DNA from: SZAS-79 sp965279075
GTDB taxonomy: Bacteria; Pseudomonadota; Gammaproteobacteria; Burkholderiales; SG8-39
Assembly (NCBI GenBank): GCA_965279075.1
Contig: CBDIHI010000009.1
Location: 248,001 to 312,000 of the forward strand
Reading direction: 5' to 3'
DNA length: 64,000 nucleotides
Within the stretch, counting starts at the first letter, position 1; every line of letters begins with the position of its first letter. A model generated the notes under the pieces. The model was given only the letters and a program-made list of their open reading frames with translations, made no database searches and was not told the origin of the DNA. Both the position numbers and the translations under genes were made by a program. Positions 49,564 through 58,117 of the stretch are shown here, one piece after another.

Positions 49564-51081
49564 TTACATCCGGTAAGCGCCTTCGCCATGCGACGAGACG
49601 TCCAGGCCTTCGCGCTCTTCCTCTTCGGTCACGCGCAGCCCGATCGTCAGGTCGACCAGCTTGTAGGCGATCAGCGAGACCACCGCCGACCAGATGATCG
49701 TGGTGAGGACGCCGGTTCCCTGGATCACCAGCTGGCCGCCTATGTCGTAGCCTTCGGCGGTCTTGTTGGCGACGTAGTCGTAGATTCCGGAGCCGCCGAG
49801 CGAGGGCGCAGCGAAGATGCCGGTCAGCAGGGCGCCGACGATGCCGCCGATGCCGTGCACGCCGAACACGTCGAGCGAGTCGTCCGCGCCGAGCAGGCGC
49901 TTCAGGCCGTTCACGCCCCAGAAACAGAGCGCGCCGCCCACGAGGCCGATCACCAGGGCACCCATCACGCCGACGAAGCCGCACGCCGGGGTGATGGCGA
50001 CAAGGCCCGCCACCGCGCCGGAAGCGGCGCCCAGCGCACTGGCCTTGCCGCGGGCGATCGATTCGATCAGCAGCCAGGCCAGCGTTGCAGCCGCCGTCGC
50101 CACGATGGTGTTCATGAAGGCCATGCCCGCGACGCCGGTGGCTTCGAGGTTGGAGCCGGCGTTGAAGCCGAACCAGCCCACCCACAGCAGGCACGCGCCG
50201 ATCATCGTGAGCGGCAGGTTGTGCGGTGCCATCGACTCCTTGCCGTAGCCGACGCGCTTGCCGACCACGTAGGCGCCGACGATGCCCGCGACACCCGCGT
50301 TGATGTGAACCACCGTGCCGCCCGCGAAGTCGAGGGCGCCCTTGGCCCACAGCCAGCCGGCCGCGGCGGTCACCGTCTCCAGTGTCTTGGCGTCGGTGAT
50401 CGCGTCGGGGCCGTCCCAGTACCACACCATGTGCGCGATCGGCAGGTACGAGAAGGTGAACCACAGCGCGCAGAACAGCAGTACCGCGGAGAACTTCACG
50501 CGCTCGGCGAAGGCGCCGACGATCAGCCCGCAGGTGATGGCCGCGAAGGTCAGCTGGAAGGCGGCGAAGACGATCTCCGGGATCACTACGCCCTTGGAGA
50601 ACGTCGCGCCTACCGCGTCCGCGTTCACGCCTGACAGGAACATCTTCGAGAACCCGCCGAAGTAGGCGTTACCCCCGGTGAATGCGACGGAGTAGCCGTA
50701 GATCACCCACAGCACGGCAATCATGCAGAACACCACGAACACCTGCATCAGCACAGAGAGGGTGTTCTTCGAGCGCACCATCCCGCCGTAGAACAGCGCG
50801 AGGCCCGGGATCGTCATGAGGATCACGAGCATGGTGGCCGCCATCATCCAGGCGGTGTCGCCCTTGTCGACCTTTGGCTTGGGCGCTTCGGCAGGCTTTG
50901 CGTCGGCGGCGGGAGCCGCCGCGGGTGCGGCCGGTGCCGCAGCAGGCTTGGCCGCCTCGGCGGGCGCGGCTGCCGCAGGCTTGGCGTCGGCTGCGGGCGC
51001 GGCCGGCTTGTCTTGCGCGAAGGCGTTGCCGCCGACCGCAAGCGCCGCCGCAAGCGCGATGTAAGCAAACAGTTTTTTCAT
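49564..51081 (-). CDS. amtB: ammonium transporter AmtB
   Basis: Inner-membrane ammonium channel of 505 residues. A signal peptide (MKKLFAYIALAAALAVGGNAFAQ, shown here only by its ends M1-Q23) is followed by about 50 Ala/Pro-rich residues and then eleven helices with the family motifs DGPDAI, FAGGTVVHINAGVAG (with the pore histidine) and VFGVHGIGGIVGALLTG. I use the ATG at 51081, six bases after GGAG; ATGs further upstream are closer to glnK and lack a ribosome site. The gene follows glnK by 10 bases. Confidence 0.95.
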   Translation of the reverse strand: MKKLFAYIALAAALAVGGNAFAQDKPAAPAADAKPAAAAPAEAAKPAAAPAAPAAAPAADAKPAEAPKPKVDKGDTAWMMAATMLVILMTIPGLALFYGGMVRSKNTLSVLMQVFVVFCMIAVLWVIYGYSVAFTGGNAYFGGFSKMFLSGVNADAVGATFSKGVVIPEIVFAAFQLTFAAITCGLIVGAFAERVKFSAVLLFCALWFTFSYLPIAHMVWYWDGPDAITDAKTLETVTAAAGWLWAKGALDFAGGTVVHINAGVAGIVGAYVVGKRVGYGKESMAPHNLPLTMIGACLLWVGWFGFNAGSNLEATGVAGMAFMNTIVATAAATLAWLLIESIARGKASALGAASGAVAGLVAITPACGFVGVMGALVIGLVGGALCFWGVNGLKRLLGADDSLDVFGVHGIGGIVGALLTGIFAAPSLGGSGIYDYVANKTAEGYDIGGQLVIQGTGVLTTIIWSAVVSLIAYKLVDLTIGLRVTEEEEREGLDVSSHGEGAYRM

Positions 51082-51091
51082 TTCCATCTCC

Positions 51092-51469
<378 letters not shown>

Positions 51470-51482
51470 CTAATTGCCGGGA

Positions 51483-52361
51483 TCAGAATGTCTTGCTGAC
51501 CGAGAGAACGACCACGCTCTTGCTTGCGTCTTTGAACTTCGTGCCCGCAGGCACGGCCACCGTGCCGCCGGGGATCGAGTTCCCGAAGCAGTAGTAGCCG
51601 GGGTTCGCCGGGTTGCAGCTGCCCTTGGCGTTCGTGTCCTGGTAGGCCGCGCCGAACACCCAGCCGCCGATGTCCTTGGTCACGCCGAGCTTCCAGTCGG
51701 TGTAGTTCGCGTTGGTCAAATCCGTGCCCGTGCTCCAGCCCTTGAGGCGGAACGAACCCACGTGGCCCACGAGGCCCCAGCCGCCGCCCAGGTCATAGGT
51801 GGCCGACAGGTCGAGGTAATTGGAACCCTTGGTACCGGGCTGCGAGAAGTAGTCGCCGACCGAGTAGAAGTACTTGGCCGAGAGCCACTTCCACGACCCG
51901 CCGATGTAGATCTCTTTGTTGTCGATGGTGCCGTTGTGGATCTTGGTCGCGTCCTTCGGGTTCACGAGCGTCGTGCCCGCGGCGGCGTTGGCGTTGGTCC
52001 CGGGGTAGTAGTAGTAGATGTAGCCGAGGTCGAGGCCGAAATCACCCCAGGATTTCTTCCACCCGCCGTAGAAGTCCATCTCGAGGTTGCCCGAGGCGAA
52101 GCCGGCGCCGGAACTGACGTTGGAGTTCCAGTTGCCGAGGTATAGGCCGCTGGAGTGGGAGTAATCGACGCCGCCCTGGAAAGCCGGCTTGGCGAAGGTC
52201 TGCGAAATCCCGCGGAATCGGTACTCGCTGAACAGGCCAGCGTTCCCGGCGATAGTGTGGTCGGAGGGCGGCGCGGCGGCGGGCGCGGCCGTTTGGGCCG
52301 AAACCATGGCCGGAGTGCCGAAGGCGGCCGCCAGAGATAGAGCGATCAGTGTCTTGCGCAT
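51483..52361 (-). CDS. TorF family putative outer-membrane porin
   Basis: A 292-residue outer-membrane beta-barrel protein with a signal peptide ending VSAQ near residue 23, followed by strands with alternating aromatic residues and the family opening SEYRFRGISQTFAKPAFQGGV (shown to be split near residue 45). The last residue is phenylalanine (SVSKTF), as expected for barrel insertion. In relatives the gene stands next to glnK-amtB, and here it is the first gene of that operon, under a sigma-54 site, so it may let small nitrogen compounds cross the outer membrane. A second in-frame ATG at 52397 has a GGAGG before it. Confidence 0.85.
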   Translation of the reverse strand: MRKTLIALSLAAAFGTPAMVSAQTAAPAAAPPSDHTIAGNAGLFSEYRFRGISQTFAKPAFQGGVDYSHSSGLYLGNWNSNVSSGAGFASGNLEMDFYGGWKKSWGDFGLDLGYIYYYYPGTNANAAAGTTLVNPKDATKIHNGTIDNKEIYIGGSWKWLSAKYFYSVGDYFSQPGTKGSNYLDLSATYDLGGGWGLVGHVGSFRLKGWSTGTDLTNANYTDWKLGVTKDIGGWVFGAAYQDTNAKGSCNPANPGYYCFGNSIPGGTVAVPAGTKFKDASKSVVVLSVSKTF

Positions 52362-52402
52362 GACGAGGTTCTCCCAGTTGGAAAGGATGCGTGTCATATT
52401 TA

Positions 52403-52417
52403 GCACCTCCCGTGCCA
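52403..52417 (-). promoter_or_regulatory. sigma-54 promoter for porin-glnK-amtB
   Basis: On the minus strand TGGCACG-GGAG-GTGC matches the sigma-54 consensus TGGCACG-N4-TTGC with one mismatch, and the GG and GC pairs stand at the exact spacing. The start would fall near 52391, about 30 bases before the likely porin ATG. Confidence 0.7.
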
Positions 52418-52478
52418 GAAAATAAGATTATAAATTTCAGTTAATTACATTGAAGTTGAGAATTGGGCCCACTGCATA

Positions 52479-52526
52479 TGCACCAAAGTAATGCGCTACC
52501 CACCGCTGATGTTTATGCATGGTGCA
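52479..52526. promoter_or_regulatory. possible NtrC-type enhancer sites
   Basis: TGCACC-AAAGT-AATGCG (52479-52495) matches nine of the twelve fixed positions of the NtrC site TGCACC-N5-GGTGCA, and TGTTTA-TGCAT-GGTGCA (52510-52526) matches eight. They lie 62 to 109 bases upstream of the sigma-54 element, the usual distance for an enhancer. Confidence 0.45.
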
Positions 52527-52613
52527 TGGGCCTGTGTGCATCAGTGGGGCCGGGGAGTCGAAAAAGCTGCGTGCTACACTCGACCGCTCTCCCTGCCTGA
52601 CCCTCCAAAACCT

Positions 52614-52847
52614 TTGAACGATCCCCGCCTCCTCGACGAGATCGGCGCAAAACTGTCCGAAATCCTGGCCACGTCCCCGGCGCGGGACGTCGAGAAGAAC
52701 GCGCGTGCGTTGCTGTCGGCGTTTTTCGAGCGCTTCGACCTGGTGACCCGCGAGGACTTCGAAGTGCAGAAGCGGGTCCTCGAACGTGCGCAGGCGCGCA
52801 TCGCCGAACTCGAGAAGAAGCTCTCGGGCACGCCGCCGGGTCTCTAG
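52614..52847 (+). CDS. ubiK: ubiquinone biosynthesis accessory factor UbiK
   Basis: A 77-residue helical protein of the UbiK (BMFP) family that helps UbiJ and the soluble ubiquinone-synthesis complex. The family features are the DPRLLDEIGAKL start, an Ala-rich middle with DVEKNARALLSAFFERFDLVTREDF (split here after the AFF turn) and the C-terminal coiled coil QKRVLERAQARIAELEKKL. The only start near the beginning is a TTG at 52614; the longer frame upstream covers the nitrogen operon's control region. ComM follows after 84 bases. Confidence 0.85.
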   Translation: MNDPRLLDEIGAKLSEILATSPARDVEKNARALLSAFFERFDLVTREDFEVQKRVLERAQARIAELEKKLSGTPPGL

Positions 52848-52931
52848 GGGTACATCCGGCCCGCGCGTGTAAACGACGCGCCCTCCTCCCCGTTGATCGT
52901 GGACAGGGCGCGATCCGCGCCGGGAGGGTAC

Positions 52932-54425
52932 ATGTCGCTAGCCGTAGTCCGGAGCCGCGCGCTGGTCGGGATCCGCGCGCCTGAAGTGACGGTGGAAGTC
53001 CACTTGGGCCCGGGTTTGCCCATGTTCGCCATCGTTGGGCTTCCCGATGCCGAAGTGCGCGAGGCGAAGGACCGCGTCCGCGCGGCGCTCAACCAGGCGA
53101 GGTTCGAGTTTCCGGCGCGGCGCATCACCGTGAACCTTGCCCCGGCCGATTTGCCGAAGGACTCGAGCCGCCTCGACCTGCCGATCGCACTTGGCATCCT
53201 CGCTGCCAGCGGCCAGATACCGTCCAAGCCCATGGAGGGCCTCGAATTCGCGGGAGAGTTGTCGCTGACGGGTGAATTGCGCCCGGTACGCGGCGCACTG
53301 GCGATGGCGCTCGCATCGCGTGGGCGGGGATTCGTCCTGCCCTTCCAGAACGCCGCCGAAGCAGGGCTGTCCGGGTCGGACGCGATCTATCCGGCCAGGT
53401 CCTTGCTCGAGGTCTGTGCACACTTGCGCGGGGAGGGAGCGCTTGCGCGGTATGCGGCCGAAACGGCCACGCACAGCGTGACCTATCCCGACCTCGCCGA
53501 AGTCAGGGGACAGGCGCACGCCAAGCGGGCGCTCGAAGTCGCGGCGGCGGGCGGGCACAGCTTCCTGATGATCGGCCCTCCCGGGGCGGGAAAGTCGATG
53601 CTCGCTGCGAGATTTCCAGGCTTGCTGCCGGCGCTGGACGAGGACGAGGCGCTCGAAGTCGCGGCCATCCATTCCGCGGCCGGCCGGTTCGAGCCGTCGC
53701 AGTGGGGCCGCCGCCCGTACCGGTCGCCGCACCACACCGCATCGGCGGTTGCGCTCGTCGGCGGTGGTGGCAATCCTCGCCCCGGCGAGATCTCACTTGC
53801 TCACAACGGTGTGCTGTTCCTCGACGAATTGCCCGAGTATCCGCGCAGCGTGCTCGAGACCTTGCGCGAGCCCCTTGAGACCGGGCACGTCTCGATCTCG
53901 CGCGCGGCCCGCCAAGCGCGCTTCCCGGCGCGGTTTCAGCTGGTGGCGGCGATGAACCCCTGCCCATGCGGTTACCTCGGCCACTCGTCCGGGAAGTGCA
54001 AGTGCACGCCGGACATCGTCGCGCGCTACCGGGGGCGCCTGTCCGGACCGCTTGCGGATCGCATCGACCTCAAGATCGAAGTCCCGGCGCTGCCGGTGGA
54101 GGAGTTCGCGGCGGCAGCTGCCACGACCGAGACCAGCGATGCGGTTCGCTTGCGCGTCGAGACCGCGCGTGAACGCCAACGGGCCCGGCAGGGGCGCACG
54201 AATGCGTTGTTGGGCGTGCGCGATACCGAAGCGCACTGCGTTCCCTGCGCGAAGGGCGAGGCCCTGCTGCGCCAGGCGATCACGCGGCTGTCGCTTTCCG
54301 CGCGCGCGTATCACCGGATACTTCGCGTCGCGCGCACGATCGCCGACCTGGCGCACAGCGAAGGCATTTCGACCAGCCATCTTGCGGAGGCCATACAGTA
54401 TCGCCGCCTCGACGCGGCATTTTGA
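52932..54425 (+). CDS. comM: YifB/ComM family Mg-chelatase-like AAA ATPase
   Basis: A 497-residue AAA+ helicase-like protein; ComM relatives promote branch migration during natural transformation. Domain order is an N-terminal Lon-protease-like part (VEVHLGPGLPMFAIVGLPDAEVREAK, read as two motifs), the ATPase with Walker A GPPGAGKSM near 215-223 and Walker B GVLFLDELPEYPR, and the C-terminal Mg-chelatase-type region with CPCGYLGH and a CKCTP cysteine cluster. dprA elsewhere in the window is another competence gene. I start at the ATG at 52932. Confidence 0.95.
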   Translation: MSLAVVRSRALVGIRAPEVTVEVHLGPGLPMFAIVGLPDAEVREAKDRVRAALNQARFEFPARRITVNLAPADLPKDSSRLDLPIALGILAASGQIPSKPMEGLEFAGELSLTGELRPVRGALAMALASRGRGFVLPFQNAAEAGLSGSDAIYPARSLLEVCAHLRGEGALARYAAETATHSVTYPDLAEVRGQAHAKRALEVAAAGGHSFLMIGPPGAGKSMLAARFPGLLPALDEDEALEVAAIHSAAGRFEPSQWGRRPYRSPHHTASAVALVGGGGNPRPGEISLAHNGVLFLDELPEYPRSVLETLREPLETGHVSISRAARQARFPARFQLVAAMNPCPCGYLGHSSGKCKCTPDIVARYRGRLSGPLADRIDLKIEVPALPVEEFAAAAATTETSDAVRLRVETARERQRARQGRTNALLGVRDTEAHCVPCAKGEALLRQAITRLSLSARAYHRILRVARTIADLAHSEGISTSHLAEAIQYRRLDAAF

Positions 54426-54451
54426 CGCGCTTGCTATAGTCCGCGCTTCAT

Positions 54452-55276
54452 ATGGCTACCTACGCAATAGGCGACGTGCAGGGTTGCATGGGCGAACTGG
54501 AGTCCCTGCTGGCGGCTTGCGCGTTCGATCCGGCGGGCGATCGCCTGTGGTTCGTCGGCGACCTCGTGAACCGCGGCCCGGCCTCACTCGAGGTGCTGCG
54601 CTTCGTGAAGGACCTGGGCGAACGGGCGACCGTCGTGCTCGGCAACCACGACCTCCACTTGCTCTGCCTGGCGGAGGGCTTCGCGAAATCGCGTCCCGAC
54701 GATACGCTGGAGGCGGTGCTCTCCGCGCCGGACCGCGCCGAGTTGCTCGACTGGCTGCGCATGCGCCCCATGCTGCACGCCGAAGGCGGATGGGTGCTCG
54801 TCCATGCGGGATTGCTTCCCCAATGGGATGTCCAACGGTCGCTTGAGCTCGCGGCCGAAGTGGAGGGCGCGCTGCGCGGAACAGGATACCGCGCGTTCCT
54901 TTCGGGCCTGTACGGCAGCCGGCCCGCCGCCTGGGACGATGCGCTCTCGGGCGCCGATCGCACGCGCGTGATCGTCAACGCCATGACCCGGATGCGCTTC
55001 TGCAGCGATGCGGGGGTCATGGAGTTCCGCGCCAAGGGCGGCCTCGATGCGTCGCCCGCAGGCTATCGCCCGTGGTTCGAAGCGCCGGGCCGGAAGAGTG
55101 CGGCAGCCACGGTGGTGTGCGGCCACTGGTCCGCACTGGGACTGCGCATCCTGCCGCACCTGATGGCACTGGACACCGGGTGCGTGTGGGGCGGCGCGCT
55201 CAGCGCGGTGCGCCTTGAGGACCGGCAGCTTTTCCAGGTCCGGTGCCGGGGCTATCAAAGTCCAATCGGTGAATGA
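54452..55276 (+). CDS. apaH: symmetrical bis(5'-nucleosyl)-tetraphosphatase
   Basis: Splits diadenosine tetraphosphate into two ADP. The 274 residues carry the phosphoesterase metal motifs GDVQG near residue 7, GDLVNRGP near 36 and GNHDLH near 65, then the ApaH-type C-terminal region with GHWSALGL and LDTGCVWGG. It follows comM after 26 bases and is convergent with the PfkB-type kinase gene. Confidence 0.96.
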   Translation: MATYAIGDVQGCMGELESLLAACAFDPAGDRLWFVGDLVNRGPASLEVLRFVKDLGERATVVLGNHDLHLLCLAEGFAKSRPDDTLEAVLSAPDRAELLDWLRMRPMLHAEGGWVLVHAGLLPQWDVQRSLELAAEVEGALRGTGYRAFLSGLYGSRPAAWDDALSGADRTRVIVNAMTRMRFCSDAGVMEFRAKGGLDASPAGYRPWFEAPGRKSAAATVVCGHWSALGLRILPHLMALDTGCVWGGALSAVRLEDRQLFQVRCRGYQSPIGE

Positions 55277-55303
55277 TGGTCGCCCGCGGCAAGTCTTTGC
55301 CGC

Positions 55304-56236
55304 TTATGGAAAGTAGCCGAACTCGCGCTTGAATCGATCCATGATCGCGCCTGCCTCGAACGCGTGGTTCTGGGCACCGCGGTGCTCGATCTTGATCGAG
55401 CCCATCAGGGCGCCCAGCCGGCCGGTGCTCGGCCAGTCCCAGCCCCTGGCGATGCCGTACAGCAGCCCGGCCCGGTACGCGTCGCCGCAGCCCGTCGGGT
55501 CGAGCAGCTCGGCAGCCTGCACGACGGGAACCTCGTGCGTCTTGCCACCGGCATAGATGAGCGAACCCTTCGCGCCCAGGGTGAGGACCAACGCCTTCAC
55601 GTTGCGCGAGATCTCTTCCATGCTCCGGCCGCTTTTCTCTTCGAGCATCTTGCCTTCGTAATCGTTGACGGCCACGTAATCCGCCAGGTCCACGAACTCT
55701 TCAAGCTCGGTGCCCGAGAACATGGGCAGGCCCTGTCCCGGGTCGAACACGAAGGGTATGCCGGCGGAAGCGCATTCGCGCGCGTGCTGCAACATGCCAT
55801 CCTTGCCGTCCGGGGCGATGATCGCGAGCTTCGCGCCCAGGCTCGCGTCGATTCGGTTCTGGTGCGAGAAGTTCATCGCACCCGGATGGAAGGCAATGAT
55901 CTGGTTGTTGTCGAGGTCGGTGGTGATGAACGCCTGCGCGGTGAACTGGCCGTCGATTCTCCTAAGGTGCGCCGCGGAGATCCCCTGCCCGGCGAGTCGT
56001 TTCAGGTAGGGCTCGATGTCCTCGCCTACGGTCGCCATCACCATGGGGTCGCCGCCGAGCAGCTTCAGGTTGTAGCCGATGTTCGCCGCGCATCCGCCGT
56101 ACTCGCGGCGCATTTCCGGCGTGAGGAAGCAGACGTTGAGGATATGCAGCTGGTCGGCCAGCAGGTGGTTCTTGAATCGGTCGGGAAACACCATGATGGT
56201 GTCGTAGGCGATCGATCCGGTGATCAGTGTGCGCAA
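55304..56236 (-). CDS. PfkB family carbohydrate/nucleoside kinase
   Basis: A 310-residue ribokinase-type kinase. The N-terminal GSIAYDTIMVFP and GGCAANIGYNLKLLGG motifs and the C-terminal catalytic motif DPTGCGDAYRAGLLYG are intact. The form is close to proteins annotated as adenosine kinase or sugar kinase in betaproteobacteria; the substrate is not certain. It is the last gene of the minus block that starts near aroQ. Confidence 0.88.
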   Translation of the reverse strand: MRTLITGSIAYDTIMVFPDRFKNHLLADQLHILNVCFLTPEMRREYGGCAANIGYNLKLLGGDPMVMATVGEDIEPYLKRLAGQGISAAHLRRIDGQFTAQAFITTDLDNNQIIAFHPGAMNFSHQNRIDASLGAKLAIIAPDGKDGMLQHARECASAGIPFVFDPGQGLPMFSGTELEEFVDLADYVAVNDYEGKMLEEKSGRSMEEISRNVKALVLTLGAKGSLIYAGGKTHEVPVVQAAELLDPTGCGDAYRAGLLYGIARGWDWPSTGRLGALMGSIKIEHRGAQNHAFEAGAIMDRFKREFGYFP

Positions 56237-56262
56237 GGGTGTGCTTTCAGGTTGTTAACGGG

Positions 56263-57228
56263 CTATTTGGCGGCGCGGGGATCCTGGCAGCGCGCAGGAT
56301 AGCTCAATTGCCAGAAGGCGGAAGCCGGCGCCGCGGGGCAGGGGTAGAACAGGAACAACTGGTAGCCCGTCGCGGTGAGCCCGCCGGTTTCAAGGTGGAT
56401 CCGCACGGCCTCTTCGGCCCCGCCACCGAGGCCCGAGGCCAGCGCCGCGCGCTTTTCCTGCAGGTAGTCGGCCGGCAGCAGCACGCGGCGGATCACCGGC
56501 TGGTCGCCCTGGTCCGTGAGCGTGAGTTCGAGCGAAGGGTACTCTTGCGCGAATGGGGCGCGATTGCGCAGCAAGGCGTTCAGTACGATCGCGCCCTGGC
56601 GTTGCGGGTCGGCCTGCAGGTCTGACGACTCGATGCTCATGAGGTCGGCCCGCCTCGGTAGCCGGACCTCGCAGCCGAGCATGCCGCAGGCCGATTCGAT
56701 ATGCCGCCGTGCCGGAGGCCAGAGGACGGAGATCTCCGCCCTGAAAGCGAGGGCGGCCTGTACGGTCAGCGTGGTCGCCATCGCCAGGGCAAGCACCGCC
56801 CAGGCGACGGGATGGGTGCTTCGTTTCCTGGGCGGGGAGAGGAATTCCGGAACAGCCGCATTGATATCCTGCCGCTGCCCTGCGCTTGCGGTCTCGTCCG
56901 CTGTCTCGACCGCAGCTGGCATGGGCCCGTCGTCGTCGTCGACGGCCGGCACGGGCATGTCGGGCACGGCTCCGGATTGCGCCTCAGTGGTTTCGTCTGC
57001 AGGGACATGCCCATCGGTCCCGGTGGCCGGATTACCTTCGAACAGGGTCATCTGCGGCGAGGGTTCGGCAGGCAAAGCCGCGACAGCCTCTTCCGTCAGA
57101 AGGTTGGCCACGCCGTCGAAAACCCCTGCACATTTCCCGCAACGCACCCGGCCGGCGCGCGACGCCAGTTGCGCCGGCAAGACGCGGAAAGTCGTCGAGC
57201 AGGAAGGGCAACGCGTGACGAGGCTCAA
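56263..57228 (-). CDS. zinc-ribbon (MJ0042) and DUF3426 domain membrane protein
   Basis: A 321-residue protein. An N-terminal MJ0042-type zinc ribbon has cysteines at 7, 10, 30 and 33 (RCPSC and RCGKC). A long acidic, low-complexity region follows, then one membrane helix (VAWAVLALAMATTLTVQAAL) and the DUF3426 domain. Function is unknown. The start is a TTG overlapping the prmA stop (TTGA); the frame upstream is an out-of-place reading of prmA. The conserved neighbourhood after prmA is common in betaproteobacteria. Confidence 0.87.
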   Translation of the reverse strand: MSLVTRCPSCSTTFRVLPAQLASRAGRVRCGKCAGVFDGVANLLTEEAVAALPAEPSPQMTLFEGNPATGTDGHVPADETTEAQSGAVPDMPVPAVDDDDGPMPAAVETADETASAGQRQDINAAVPEFLSPPRKRSTHPVAWAVLALAMATTLTVQAALAFRAEISVLWPPARRHIESACGMLGCEVRLPRRADLMSIESSDLQADPQRQGAIVLNALLRNRAPFAQEYPSLELTLTDQGDQPVIRRVLLPADYLQEKRAALASGLGGGAEEAVRIHLETGGLTATGYQLFLFYPCPAAPASAFWQLSYPARCQDPRAAK

Positions 57229-58106
57229 CGACGTTCCCCGGTGACCAGCACCCACCCGTCCTCGCGGTCGTACACCTTCAACGCGAAGTGCGCCGAGTAT
57301 GCCTCGATCACCTGCTCCGCCTGCGCTTCCAGGATCCCAGACAGGGCCAGCTTGCGGGCGCACCTCTTCGTGATCAGCGGGGCGAGCACGATGAGTGGGT
57401 TGGCGAGGATATTGGCCACGACGACCTCGGCAGTCTGGTCAGGGCTCGCGTCCGGGGTGAAGAACCGGATCGTGACACCGTTCTTTACCGCATTGCCGTT
57501 GGCCGCGAGGATCGCCTGCGGGTCGATGTCGACGCCGACGACGTCCCGCGCGCCCAGCCGGGCGGCGACGATGGCCAATATACCGGAACCGCACCCGTAA
57601 TCCAGCACGGTTTCCCCGCCCCGAAGCGTCGCGGCCAGCCAGCGCAGCATCAGCATCGTGGTCGCGTGGCTGCCGGTCCCGAACGCGAGGCCTGGATCGA
57701 TGGCGATGTTGGTGGCGCCGGGCTCCGGCGGTTGGCACCAGCTCGGCACGATCCAGAGCTTGTCGGCCACGTGGATCGGTTCGAACTGGGCCTGGGTGCT
57801 GCGCACCCAGTCCTCGTCTTCCACGCGCACCACCGAGAAGCCCGGGACTGCGAGGCCGCAGGATGCGGCTGCTTCGGAGACGATGGCCGCAGGGTCGGCG
57901 TCGGTCGCGACCAGCGCGGTCAGCAGGTTGCGGGGCCAGGCGCGGGGCGGTGCCTCGCCGGGTTCGGCGAACTGGGCCGACTCGCCGGAGGTGCCGGCGT
58001 CCGCATCGTCGCAACTCACCGACAACGCGCCGGCTTCGATGAGTGCGTCCGCGAGCGCGTCCGCGGTGTGGGCGTCGGCATGCAGCCTGATCGAGAGCCA
58101 TGCCAT
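57225..58106 (-). CDS. prmA: ribosomal protein L11 methyltransferase
   Basis: Trimethylates ribosomal protein L11 with S-adenosylmethionine. The 293 residues have the N-terminal L11-binding domain, then GLAFGTGSHATTMLML and motif I VLDYGCGSGILAIVAARLGA, and the VVANILANPLIVLAP motif that contacts the substrate amine. It follows accC after 11 bases and overlaps the DUF3426 gene. I use the ATG at 58106. Confidence 0.96.
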   Translation of the reverse strand: MAWLSIRLHADAHTADALADALIEAGALSVSCDDADAGTSGESAQFAEPGEAPPRAWPRNLLTALVATDADPAAIVSEAAASCGLAVPGFSVVRVEDEDWVRSTQAQFEPIHVADKLWIVPSWCQPPEPGATNIAIDPGLAFGTGSHATTMLMLRWLAATLRGGETVLDYGCGSGILAIVAARLGARDVVGVDIDPQAILAANGNAVKNGVTIRFFTPDASPDQTAEVVVANILANPLIVLAPLITKRCARKLALSGILEAQAEQVIEAYSAHFALKVYDREDGWVLVTGERR

Positions 58107-58117
58107 GTGCCGACGCG

